A stretch of 64,000 nt of DNA, taken from Marinilabiliaceae bacterium UBA5488 (GTDB taxonomy: Bacteria > Bacteroidota > Bacteroidia > Bacteroidales > Marinilabiliaceae). Below, one piece after another: positions 54,110 to 62,422 of the stretch. The notes under the pieces were generated by a model, which saw only the letters and a program-made list of their open reading frames with translations, was not told the DNA's origin and ran no database searches. Every line of letters begins with the position of its first letter. The stretch's first letter is position 1. A program made the translations under genes and the position numbers. The stretch lies in NCBI GenBank assembly GCA_002427105.1, contig DIPM01000017.1, positions 38,015 through 102,014 on the forward strand, read 5' to 3'.

Positions 54110-55297
54110 TTATTTTGTTCTCCAAAGATTTGGCAAAAACTTGTAATACAACAGGTGCCGCCATGTTCCCCAATCGTGGCCGCCGGCTCCGCCAATATAA
54201 TACTCATGATCAATATCATGAGCCTGCAACGCATCAACCAAAGCCTTACAGCGAAGGTTGAAAAAACCTTCAGCCTCTTTCACGCCTTGTCCTACAAACA
54301 AATAATCCACTTTCTCATTAAGCTGCGGGTCGTTTAGAAAATCCTTAATACTATTCTCAGGATCAGTATCACCGGCACTTAATACTCCAAAATTTGCAAA
54401 GAGGTCGAGCGAGCGGAAGCCAACAAACAAAGTATGCCTTCCTCCCATCGAAAGACCTGACAAAGCCCTGCCTGAAGGGGATTCTATTGTATTGTAATTC
54501 TTATCAACCAAGGGAATTACATGTTCTCTGAGCTCTCGTTCGAAGATATCAAAAGTAAGCTCACTATGTTGAGGATGGTTACGATGCACAACCTGATTGT
54601 TGGGAATAGCAATAATCATTGGAACAGCCTTGCCTTCTGCCAAAAGATTATCCATTATCAAATTAGCCCTCCCATCGAAAATCCAATTGGATGGAAGCTC
54701 GCCGCTGCCACCAACCAGATATAATACCGGATACTCCTTTTCGGAGCTGTAGCAAGGTGGGGTATAAACATAAAGCTCGCGTTCTCCGCCTGTTACTTCA
54801 GAATAATAAATATGGCGGGTAACATTTCCGTGAGGAACATTCTTAGCATCATAATAAGCAGGGCCATCTCCATGTACAACCAATTGACTGTAAGGAGGCA
54901 TAGCTGTAAAGGCGGCGTAGCTGTTATTTGGATCAGCAATCTGCACTCCGTCAACTCTTAAATGATATGCATATATATCGGCAGGGAGTGGTCCTATGGT
55001 AAGCGTCCAAATACCGTCTTCCCCTTTGCTAAAAGCCAAAGGCTCGCGTCCCAGATCCAAAATTGTATGAATGGCTCCGGGATTTAACTCTACCTTCCCG
55101 GCATTCGGCGCATTGAGGCGAAAGGTTACAGTTTGATCATCATGCACTTCAGGAGAGTTCAATGGAGCACTGAAGGGAATAAGTCCTTCAGTATCATTAT
55201 GAGGATTATAATCCAGATTTACATTGGCTTGTTGGGCATGGAGCATCATCGAAGATAAACCCGACAAAACAATTACACTCAATAATAATTTCTTCAT
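54110..55297 (-). CDS. Exported esterase (feruloyl or acetyl type), first-listed copy
   Basis: 395 aa. Signal peptide (to about 22). An N-terminal CBM48/E_set-like beta-sandwich domain (about 45-130, DDQTVTFRLNAPNAGKVELN) is followed by an alpha/beta-hydrolase of the esterase D/feruloyl esterase type: YPVLYLVGGSGE, FDGRANLIMDNLL, and nucleophile Ser about 283 in ALSGLSMGGRH; the C-terminal GAGGHDWGTWRHLLY has the catalytic His. It likely removes ester decorations from xylan. It lies between GH3 and the second esterase in the operon. Confidence 0.85.
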   Translation of the reverse strand: MKKLLLSVIVLSGLSSMMLHAQQANVNLDYNPHNDTEGLIPFSAPLNSPEVHDDQTVTFRLNAPNAGKVELNPGAIHTILDLGREPLAFSKGEDGIWTLTIGPLPADIYAYHLRVDGVQIADPNNSYAAFTAMPPYSQLVVHGDGPAYYDAKNVPHGNVTRHIYYSEVTGGERELYVYTPPCYSSEKEYPVLYLVGGSGELPSNWIFDGRANLIMDNLLAEGKAVPMIIAIPNNQVVHRNHPQHSELTFDIFERELREHVIPLVDKNYNTIESPSGRALSGLSMGGRHTLFVGFRSLDLFANFGVLSAGDTDPENSIKDFLNDPQLNEKVDYLFVGQGVKEAEGFFNLRCKALVDALQAHDIDHEYYIGGAGGHDWGTWRHLLYYKFLPNLWRTK

Positions 55298-55392
55298 TTT
55301 CTAAAATTTTTAGGTTATTCCGTTACTCCGGCCAACATTATCTAAATAATCTTCCGGCAGCTTGCGTATCCTCTACCCTTTGAGCGAATAAA

Positions 55393-55418
55393 ACCATGCC
55401 TGCTTGAGCAAGCATGGT
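55393..55418 (-). terminator. Internal hairpin within the xylan operon
   Basis: Arms ACCATGC/GCATGGT plus inner TGCT/AGCA, one mismatch between them and a 2-nt loop; minus strand continues GGTTTTATTCG. It sits between the two esterase genes and could be a leaky terminator or an RNA-stabilising structure. Confidence 0.45.
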
Positions 55419-55466
55419 AATAAATACGCCTAAGCATCTCATCTTTATATTGTTCCAGATTTGCGC

Positions 55467-56570
55467 CTATTTAAAAAGAAGTTGTGACACTTCATATAAA
55501 CAACGACGCCAGGTGTGGAACTCATGAGCAGTACCTTCCGATACGTAGGAAACTGCATTATACCCTGCCTCTTTAAGGGCAGCAGCGGCATTATTCACAC
55601 CGTCGGGAAATTCCTTACTTCCACAGCCCATAAACACAAGCTTTAACCCGCTATGCTCCTTAATTTCATCAGCATTGTATGTGCCTCCGCTGAACAAAGC
55701 ATAGCTGGAAAACACATCCGGCCGATTTAAAGTAACAAGTTTTGTCTCGAAGCCTCCCATTGAAAGACCTGCCATTGCACGGTTTTCCTGATTGGCCAAA
55801 GTACGGAAATTGGAATCAATGTATGGAATCAACTCCTCTACCAATACTGTCTGGAAGGGAGTAATGTCGAAGTTGCGCAATCCTCCAAATTCTATTTCAT
55901 TAGTCATGCCGTAGGTCATAACAACAATAAATGGAAGAGCTTTCCCTTCAGAAATAAGATTATCCATTATGAAGTTTACGCGACCTTGAATGGGCCATGA
56001 AGTTTCATTTTCACAATAACCATGCTGAAGGTATAAAACCGGATAACGCTTGCCTTGATCCTTTTGATAACAAGGCGGGGTATAAACGAAGGCGCGGCGA
56101 TCTGTGCCGGTACTTTCAGAAGGGAAATATACTTCCTGAACATGACCATGCGGTACATCCTTTAGGGCAAAAATATCCATATCATCAGATGGAATTTCTA
56201 TCCCGCTACCATACCTGCATGCGCCAAAAAAGAACAAGCTTCCCGGATCAGGTACCAAGGCGCCATCGACACTCAGCTGATAATAATGAAAACCAACATC
56301 CTGCGGTGCTGATACTCCTGTCCACAAGCCCTCCCCATCATTAATCATATCATATTTTACACCTCCTATATCGAGTTGAACATATTTGGCATCCGGAGCA
56401 AATAATTGAGCACGCACTCTGCCTTGCGAATTAACCATGGGATACTCATGCCCTGGCTGGTTGACACTTGAAGGCTGGAAATCTTCGATTATTACATCTT
56501 TGCTTTGAGAAAAGACATGGGAAGCGGCCAGGAGAAAAGCAGCCGTCCACAGCATTGTTTTCATTTTCAT
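55467..56570 (-). CDS. Exported esterase (feruloyl or acetyl type), second-listed copy
   Basis: 367 aa. Same architecture as the other esterase in the operon: signal peptide (to about 21, SQSKD), E_set-like N-terminal domain (about 40-110), then alpha/beta-hydrolase with YPVLYLQHGYCENETSW, GRVNFIMDNLI, Ser about 270 in AMAGLSMGGFE and His in EGTAHEFHTWRRCLYE. Probable duplication followed by divergence; the two may prefer different esters (inference). It is second in the operon after the GH10 gene. Confidence 0.85.
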   Translation of the reverse strand: MKMKTMLWTAAFLLAASHVFSQSKDVIIEDFQPSSVNQPGHEYPMVNSQGRVRAQLFAPDAKYVQLDIGGVKYDMINDGEGLWTGVSAPQDVGFHYYQLSVDGALVPDPGSLFFFGACRYGSGIEIPSDDMDIFALKDVPHGHVQEVYFPSESTGTDRRAFVYTPPCYQKDQGKRYPVLYLQHGYCENETSWPIQGRVNFIMDNLISEGKALPFIVVMTYGMTNEIEFGGLRNFDITPFQTVLVEELIPYIDSNFRTLANQENRAMAGLSMGGFETKLVTLNRPDVFSSYALFSGGTYNADEIKEHSGLKLVFMGCGSKEFPDGVNNAAAALKEAGYNAVSYVSEGTAHEFHTWRRCLYEVSQLLFK

Positions 56571-56623
56571 CGTTTTTGTTTTTAAATAATTATTGGATAA
56601 AGATTATTAGTGATGATTCGATA

Positions 56624-57769
56624 TCAATTGTTCCCTTTCAGAGCCTCCGCCATTATCTTTTCAACAAAAGGCTTGGGCTCATTATTCCTATCGTAAAGCA
56701 AAGGATAATCAGTTCTTCCCCTTACCGGCCAACCGTTCTTCCAAGAATGACCGTCGTTTACTCCCCATACAGTTACTCTGCTTATAACATCTTCATATTT
56801 TAAAAAGAGCTTAAAGTAATCGATATACATCTCCTCTAATTGCACATATACCGAATCGGGAAGCCCTTCAGTGTATGGATTTAAAGATTGTTGATATTCA
56901 TAGTTAGTAGAAATCTCAGCCCCCACCCTAAAATCAGGCATTTCCAATACAGTGATTTCCATCTCGGTTATCATTACATTAACACCGGCTTCAGAGTAAG
57001 CTTTAATGCTGGCTTCAAATTCTTCTTTAACAGGATGGTGAATGGAAAGGTGTCCTTGCATACCCACAGCGTCAATACGTAAACCGCGCTCCTTCAGCAT
57101 CTTAATCATTTTTATTACACCCTCACGCTTTCCGGGATTAAACATTGAATAATCATTATAGTAAAGTTCTACATCCGGATCTGCTTCATGAGCATACTGG
57201 AAAGCCAGAGGAATAAATTCTTCACCAAGAATTTGGTAATATTTACTATTTCTATAAGTTCCATCATCTAAAATAGCTTCATTTACCACATCCCATCCAT
57301 GTACTTTGCCTTTGTAGCGACTCACTACTGTGTGAATATGAGTTCTCATGCGCTCTTTAAGTACCTCGGCAGAAACATCATTGCCCTCCTCGTCAGTAAA
57401 AAACCAACGTGGAGCCTGTGAGTGCCAAATCAAAGTGTGACCCACTATATGCATATTGTTTTGAACACCAAACTCAACGAATTTGTCGGCCATTTCAAAA
57501 TTGAAATTACCTTCAGTAGGCTGCATAGGGCCGCTTTTCATAACGTTCTCTGCTACTATAGAGTTGAAATTTTCCTTCACCACTTTAATAGCAGCGGTAT
57601 CAATGCCTAGTATCTGCGGTTCATTAAGTGCAGTTCCGATATAAAACTTTCCCTCAAAGGCATCTTTAAGACCCAACTGTTCAGGTGCTCCTTCAGCGCA
57701 ACTGGTCACACCCATTAATGCGATTGTTGCCAAAGCAAACAATGCGAGATTTTTCTTAACTTTTTTCAT
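56624..57769 (-). CDS. GH10 endo-1,4-beta-xylanase lipoprotein
   Basis: 381 aa. Lipobox near residue 24 (GVTSC) predicts attachment to a membrane, possibly surface-exposed. The GH10 TIM barrel fills the rest: FNSIVAENVMKSGPMQP, GHTLIWHSQAPRW, acid/base Glu about 164 in WDVVNEAIL, YNDYSMFNPGKR, GMQGHLSIHHP, and nucleophile Glu about 269 in MITEMEITV. Near the end, SRVTVWGVNDGHSWKNGWPVRGR. It cuts the xylan backbone and is first in the operon, downstream of an intergenic region with ACCGATAT repeats. Confidence 0.95.
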   Translation of the reverse strand: MKKVKKNLALFALATIALMGVTSCAEGAPEQLGLKDAFEGKFYIGTALNEPQILGIDTAAIKVVKENFNSIVAENVMKSGPMQPTEGNFNFEMADKFVEFGVQNNMHIVGHTLIWHSQAPRWFFTDEEGNDVSAEVLKERMRTHIHTVVSRYKGKVHGWDVVNEAILDDGTYRNSKYYQILGEEFIPLAFQYAHEADPDVELYYNDYSMFNPGKREGVIKMIKMLKERGLRIDAVGMQGHLSIHHPVKEEFEASIKAYSEAGVNVMITEMEITVLEMPDFRVGAEISTNYEYQQSLNPYTEGLPDSVYVQLEEMYIDYFKLFLKYEDVISRVTVWGVNDGHSWKNGWPVRGRTDYPLLYDRNNEPKPFVEKIMAEALKGNN

Positions 57770-58105
57770 AAATGTTTGTTTGATTTTAGTGGATTTAACA
57801 TTCTATGGCTTAAATCACCGATATTAAACAGTTTAGACCGATATAACTTAATATGGTTTAATAAGTAGTGTAAAAATTACCTTTTTATACTCAAAAGTGT
57901 TTAACAAAAGAGAATAACATAATGAAAAACAAAAAATGCAGGTTTTCTTTTACAATTGTTGCAATAGAGCTAAATTTACAACTTATGTTTTGTCAATCCC
58001 TCCATTTTTCGTGATATTTTAATCAAATTTACATATTTAAGCTAAAGAATAGTTAGAAGAACGCTTATACTTATTAATAAGCCTTAACAAATTAATAGAC
58101 AAACA
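57770..58105. promoter_or_regulatory. Intergenic regulatory region upstream of the xylan operon and M16 genes
   Basis: 336 bp between divergent genes. ACCGATAT occurs twice, at 57816-57823 and 57836-57843, exactly 20 bp apart (two helical turns), 47-74 bp before the GH10 start. A TAAAC-A-GTTTA inverted pair (57824-57834) lies between. This suggests a dimeric activator or repressor site for xylan response. I found no clear TAnnTTTG box on either strand. No small gene is supported. Confidence 0.5.
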
Positions 58106-59434
58106 ATGAAGCAAACAAGAAGAGCTCTGATTGTATGTGCGGTTGGCCTGATAACGGCCTTCAGCGTAAACGCCGGCTCCGGCGAGATTGTTTTTTCGGA
58201 ATTTAAGCTTGACAACGGGCTGCATGTTATCCTGCATGAAGATAGCTCAACGCCTATTGTTACTGTGGCTGTAATGTACAATGTAGGCTCAAAAAATGAG
58301 CAGCCCGACCGTACAGGCTTTGCACACTTTTTTGAGCACCTGATGTTTGAAGGCACCAAGAACATACCACGCGGCGAATACGCTAAATTCGTGGAACGTG
58401 CCGGCGGTACGCTCAACGCCAACACCTCGGCCGACCGGACCTACTACTACCAAACGCTCCCCTCCAACCAGCTGGAGCTTGGCCTGTGGCTTGAGTCGGA
58501 GCGTATGTTGCACGCATCGGTTGACTCGATAGGAATAGCTACACAAAAACAGGTTGTTATTGAAGAGAAAAAACAGAGCTACGATAACCGCCCGTATGGA
58601 ACTATACTGATTGAAACAATGAGCAGGGCTTTTACCGAACACCCCTACAGATGGACTACCATTGGCGATCCGGAACATATAATGGCTGCAAAAGATGAAG
58701 AGTTCGAACAGTTCTATAACACTTTTTACGTGCCCGATAATGCAGTGCTGGTTGTGGCGGGCGACATAAATCCGGACGAGGCGAAAAAGCTTGTTGCAAA
58801 ATACTACTCGGATATTCCTGCCGGGAAAGGAAAAATTTATCGTCCGGATATCGTGGAACCGCCCCTTAAAGGAGAGGTGAGAGACACGATCTTCGATAAT
58901 ATTCAGGTTCCGCTGGTACTGCAGGCATATCGCATCCCTGCGATGAACAGCCGTGACTACTACGCCATTGATATGCTGGGGACCCTGCTTTCGGGCGGGC
59001 AAAGCTCGCGCTTTTACCGCGAACTTGTTGACAACAGGCAGCTGGCATTGGATGTCGCCTCATTCCCGCTGGGATTTAACGAACCCTCTGTAAATTTCAC
59101 CCTCGCCTTTGCCAATATGGGTGTTGATCCGCAGGAGCTTGAGGCTGCAATGGAGAGTGAGATCAGGAAAGTTCAGGATGAATTGATTGGCGAGAGGGAG
59201 TTCCAAAAGCTGAAGAATAAGTTTGAAAATGATGTTATCCGCGGAAACTACAAAATAGCCGAACGGGCGCATAATCTGGCTACCGCATACACATATTTCG
59301 GCGATGCGTCACTTATCAACAGGGAGCTGGAGCAATATATGGCCGTAACCCGTGAAGATATTCAGCGTGTTGCGCGTGATTACTTCACTCCCGGCAACAG
59401 GGTGGTTCTTTACTATTTGCCGAAGCAGAACTAA
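58106..59434 (+). CDS. M16-family zinc peptidase, active subunit
   Basis: 442 aa. Signal peptide (to about 24). N-terminal M16 domain holds the inverted zinc motif HxxEH: His74, Glu77, His78 in AHFFEHLMFEG, with the third ligand Glu154 in VIEEKKQSYD at the expected 76-residue spacing. The C-terminal half has SSRFYRELVDNRQLA, the R/Y substrate-binding region. Insulinase-like proteins degrade periplasmic or imported peptides. It pairs with the next gene, which lacks the zinc residues. Confidence 0.94.
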   Translation: MKQTRRALIVCAVGLITAFSVNAGSGEIVFSEFKLDNGLHVILHEDSSTPIVTVAVMYNVGSKNEQPDRTGFAHFFEHLMFEGTKNIPRGEYAKFVERAGGTLNANTSADRTYYYQTLPSNQLELGLWLESERMLHASVDSIGIATQKQVVIEEKKQSYDNRPYGTILIETMSRAFTEHPYRWTTIGDPEHIMAAKDEEFEQFYNTFYVPDNAVLVVAGDINPDEAKKLVAKYYSDIPAGKGKIYRPDIVEPPLKGEVRDTIFDNIQVPLVLQAYRIPAMNSRDYYAIDMLGTLLSGGQSSRFYRELVDNRQLALDVASFPLGFNEPSVNFTLAFANMGVDPQELEAAMESEIRKVQDELIGEREFQKLKNKFENDVIRGNYKIAERAHNLATAYTYFGDASLINRELEQYMAVTREDIQRVARDYFTPGNRVVLYYLPKQN

Positions 59435-59466
59435 ATGAACTGATAACATAAACAAATAATATACGA

Positions 59467-61524
59467 ATGAGACATATACTTTCTACTATAGCTCTAAGCC
59501 TGTTTGCCACAGGCGCGATGGCGCAACTTGACAGAAGCACGCCTCCGGACGCGGGGCCGGCCCCGCAGATAAATATCGGAGAGTACGAGAAGTTCACCCT
59601 GAAGAACGGTCTTCAGGTGTTTGTGGTGGAAGACCACAAACTACCGATGGTAACCTATAGCCTTACTCTCGATACAGACCCCTTAATTGAAGGCGAAGCC
59701 GCCGGTTACATTTCGCTTGCAGGAGAGCTGATGCGCTCGGGAACAACAAAGCGTACCAAAGCGGAAATTGACGAATCGGTTGATTTTATAGGAGCCGCTC
59801 TTAATACATCTTCGCAGGGCATCTTTGCCCGTTCGCTCAAAAAGCATAGCGAAACGCTCCTCTCCCTTATGTCGGATGTGCTGATAAACCCCACTTTCCC
59901 GCAGGAAGAGCTGGATAAGAGCCTGAAACAGATGGAAACCGCTATACAGGCCAATAAAAACGAGCCCTCGGCCATTGCCCGCAATATAGCATCACTGTTG
60001 CGATACGGCAAAGAAGATCCCTACGGAGAGATCACTTCCGAAGAGAGTCTTCAAAATATAACCGTAAACCATCTGAAAAATTACCACCGTACCTATTTCC
60101 GTCCCAATGTGGCTTATCTGGTAATAGTGGGTGACATTACAGTTAAAGAGGCCAAAAAGCAGGCTAAAAGTCATTTCGGCAAATGGAAAAAAGCAGCTGT
60201 TCCCGCCCACTCATACAATAGCCGGCCAACATACGACGCCCCGGTCGTAGCTATTGCAAATCGCGACGGAGCCAACCAATCAACGATTATGGTTACCCAT
60301 ACGGTGCCGATGACGCCCGGACATCCGGATGCCATCAAAGCTTCGGTTATGAACAGTGTGCTGGGAGGCGGCTCGTTCAGCTCACGGCTTTTTCAGAATC
60401 TGCGCGAGGATAAGGGATATACTTACGGCGCCTACTCGCGCTTCAGCACCGACAAACGCATAGGTTACTTCTCGGCGGAGGCTCAGGTGAGGACCTCTGT
60501 AACCGATAGCGCTCTGCACCAGATTTTGTTTGAAATTGAAAGGATACGCACGGAACCGGTGGCAGCCGACGATCTCGAGCTTATCAAAAACATGCTGACG
60601 GGCAGCTTCTCGCGTTCACTTGAAGATCCCCAAACTATTGCCAACTTTGCTCTGAATATTGAACGTTATAACCTGCCTGCCGATTATTACCGCACATATC
60701 TGGAAAAACTGTCGGCAGTAACTGCGGAAGATGTAACGGCAATGGCGAAAAAATATCTGGAACCCGGCAGCTCCATTATTCTGGCGGTTGGAGAAGCCGA
60801 TAAAATAGAGGAGTCGATGAGGGCGTTTTCGCCAACGGGAAAAGTAACAAGATATGACTTCTACGGAAATGAAGTGAAAGGCGCCGTAGCCGTTGACAAT
60901 ATCACTGCCCGGGAGGTGATAGAAAGGTACATAACAGCTATCGGAGGTGTTGACGCTATTAACAGAATCGAAGATATCACTACAACGGCCGCGATGTCGG
61001 TTCAGGGTATGGAGCTGAAGATGGTAAGCCGCCAGAAGGCTCCCGATAAGGTGCTTGTAGAGACTTTCATGGGTAACAACCTGCTGTCTAAGCAGATATA
61101 CGACGGCGTAAAGGGGAAGATAGTATCTCCGATGGGAGAGCAGCAACTTGATGAAGAGATGCTTCAGGAGGTGAAAGAGAGCGCTGCCATCATATCCGAA
61201 CTGACATATTTCAACGAAGGATTCAGTGTAGAGCTGCTTGGCATAGAAGCGATTGACGGCAGTGATTGCTATAAGATATCGGTCACCCGTCCGTCGGGCA
61301 AATCGTCGATTGCATACTACGCCGTAGCAGACGGACTGAAATATCGTGAAATAGCCGAAACACCGCAAGGCAGTATGGTAACTAATATTAAAGAGTACAC
61401 CGAAGCGGAAGGCTGTCTGTTCCCGGGTTCTGTTAATCAGGCTATCGGTCCTCAAAGCTTCGATATTACCATCGGGCAGATCGAGATAAACACCGGGCTT
61501 GATGATGCATTGTTCACAAATTAA
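59467..61524 (+). CDS. M16-family inactive partner with extra C-terminal domain
   Basis: 685 aa. Signal peptide (to about 18, AMAQ). The M16-type region (about 35-450) has no HxxEH; the matching stretch reads AGYISLAGELMRSGTTK. It keeps the R/Y motif LREDKGYTYGAYSRF. After about residue 480 there is an extra domain of about 200 residues (VIERYITAIGGVDAINRIED onward) like LolA/outer-membrane-lipoprotein-type folds, which may recruit a membrane substrate. It begins 32 bp after the active subunit, so an alternating active/inactive heterodimer is likely. The C-terminal fold assignment is tentative. Confidence 0.87.
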   Translation: MRHILSTIALSLFATGAMAQLDRSTPPDAGPAPQINIGEYEKFTLKNGLQVFVVEDHKLPMVTYSLTLDTDPLIEGEAAGYISLAGELMRSGTTKRTKAEIDESVDFIGAALNTSSQGIFARSLKKHSETLLSLMSDVLINPTFPQEELDKSLKQMETAIQANKNEPSAIARNIASLLRYGKEDPYGEITSEESLQNITVNHLKNYHRTYFRPNVAYLVIVGDITVKEAKKQAKSHFGKWKKAAVPAHSYNSRPTYDAPVVAIANRDGANQSTIMVTHTVPMTPGHPDAIKASVMNSVLGGGSFSSRLFQNLREDKGYTYGAYSRFSTDKRIGYFSAEAQVRTSVTDSALHQILFEIERIRTEPVAADDLELIKNMLTGSFSRSLEDPQTIANFALNIERYNLPADYYRTYLEKLSAVTAEDVTAMAKKYLEPGSSIILAVGEADKIEESMRAFSPTGKVTRYDFYGNEVKGAVAVDNITAREVIERYITAIGGVDAINRIEDITTTAAMSVQGMELKMVSRQKAPDKVLVETFMGNNLLSKQIYDGVKGKIVSPMGEQQLDEEMLQEVKESAAIISELTYFNEGFSVELLGIEAIDGSDCYKISVTRPSGKSSIAYYAVADGLKYREIAETPQGSMVTNIKEYTEAEGCLFPGSVNQAIGPQSFDITIGQIEINTGLDDALFTN

Positions 61525-61543
61525 TGGTCAGGACAATATCACA

Positions 61544-61585
61544 GAGGAGAACGACAGGGCATATTTTCCCTGTCTCTCCTCTTTT
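61544..61585 (+). terminator. Rho-independent terminator of the M16 operon
   Basis: Stem GAGGAGA..GACAGGG with CCCTGTC TCTCCTC (2-nt bulge), 8-nt loop, then TTTT at 61582-61585; starts 19 bp past the M16 gene stop. Confidence 0.85.
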
Positions 61586-61803
61586 ACTGCCCGAAAGTAA
61601 ACGAATCTATTTTCTATGGCCCGGAAGACGCAGATTTCTGCCTCAGAATTAAGAACGCCGGGTATAATGTAGTCTATCTTCCGCATGTATCCCTCATCCA
61701 TCATTATATGCGTATAACCAATAAACGCATTTTCAGCCGTATGAGCCTCCTCCACCTGAAGGCAATTATCTATTTTCTTTGGAAGAACCGGGGCAAATAT
61801 TAA
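61586..61803 (+). pseudogene. 3' remnant of a family-2 glycosyltransferase gene
   Basis: In the plus frame ending at TAA 61801-61803 the translation reads FYGPEDADFCLRIKNAGYN then VVYLPHVSLIHHYMR and ends FLWKNRGKY. EDxDFCLR...G..V.Y.P is the C-terminal acceptor-side pattern of GT2 rhamnosyl- or glycosyltransferases. Everything before about 61590 (start and donor-binding part) is missing, cut at the M16 terminator. It is a decayed fragment. Confidence 0.75.
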
Positions 61804-61944
61804 AGAAAGATTACCTCCTATTTGCAGATACTTGTTGTAACCCCTGTTGTTGATGTGCTTTTTGTTTAATCTTCCCGATTTTAACGCTTTCTCTAATTTT
61901 TCCAGACCCTTTTGTCTGTTTTTCGCATCCTTCAATGCCCTTTT
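61804..61944 (-). pseudogene. Internal fragment of an IS1634-like transposase
   Basis: Minus-strand frame (in-frame stop at 61945-61947) reads KRALKDAKNRQKGLEKLEK, SGRLNKKHINNRGYNKYLQ. This matches the INNRGYNKYL region of IS1634-family transposases as I recall it. About 45 codons remain, with no start, no catalytic residues and no inverted repeats. The homology ends exactly where the glycosyltransferase remnant on the other strand stops, so the two abut at a recombination scar. Confidence 0.65.
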
Positions 61945-61970
61945 TCAGAAAAATGTAGCTGCACTATAAT

Positions 61971-62000
61971 TAAAAAGCCCGGCAAAAAAATGTCGGGCTT
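61971..62000 (-). terminator. Terminator downstream of the RHS-associated gene
   Basis: 10-bp stem (AAGCCCGGCA with TGTCGGGCTT, one G-T pair), loop of six A, and on the minus strand a following TTTTTAAT. It lies 8 bp past the stop of the 62008-62421 gene. Confidence 0.8.
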
Positions 62001-62007
62001 CTATTTA

Positions 62008-62421
62008 TTATTCTTCTATTAAAAGAAACTTTAATTCATACCCATCTTTTTTGATTATTATAGTATCACAATTCTCATTCTTAGATAACTCATAAGGGAT
62101 GGACATATCTCCAAGAGTATATTGGTGAGGAATAGTATCAAAATCAATAATTGGACCATGTGACCGCCAAATTCTACTACAGTCAGGATTCTCACTTATA
62201 AGCTCAGCTGAACTATTTATAACCAATGTGTCATTTATAAATATCCCTCCCCTATTAGGAATGACGTCAATCTCTGTTTGTTTTACTTCTGTGCCAAATC
62301 GAACAATATAAGGTTGTTTATATGGTATTAACATCAGTCCCACAAAGAATGAAATTAAAAGTGTCACTATTATTGTAATTACCACTGTCGGGACTTTTAT
62401 TGATTCTCGCTTTTCTTTCAT
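62008..62421 (-). CDS. Candidate membrane-anchored immunity protein next to the RHS tip
   Basis: 137 aa from the ATG at 62421; an in-frame start at 62445 would overlap the RHS end. One N-terminal membrane helix (VPTVVITIIVTLLISFFVGL, about 9-28) and then an extracytoplasmic beta-rich domain with Cys in NPDCSRIW and NENCDTIII (possible disulfide). No family is recognised. It starts 1 bp after the RHS-tip gene stop and ends before a terminator, the usual place for an immunity gene. That role is inference from position. Confidence 0.55.
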   Translation of the reverse strand: MKEKRESIKVPTVVITIIVTLLISFFVGLMLIPYKQPYIVRFGTEVKQTEIDVIPNRGGIFINDTLVINSSAELISENPDCSRIWRSHGPIIDFDTIPHQYTLGDMSIPYELSKNENCDTIIIKKDGYELKFLLIEE

Positions 62422-62422
62422 T

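Noticed and set aside
58289..59002. Long minus-strand frame across the first M16 gene
   Set aside because: Complete overlap with a well-supported peptidase; composition is that of an antisense shadow.
60616..61455. 279-codon minus-strand frame across the second M16 gene
   Set aside because: Entirely antisense to a confident gene, and its Cys/Tyr/Phe-rich translation shows no family motif.
58106..61524. Possible horizontal transfer of the M16 pair from somewhat higher G+C content
   Set aside because: Counts on a few lines gave about 50% against about 40-48% nearby, too small and uneven to claim transfer.
61528..61800. Continuation of the minus-strand frame below the transposase fragment
   Set aside because: It runs antisense through the glycosyltransferase remnant and the M16 terminator, so it is not part of the transposase.
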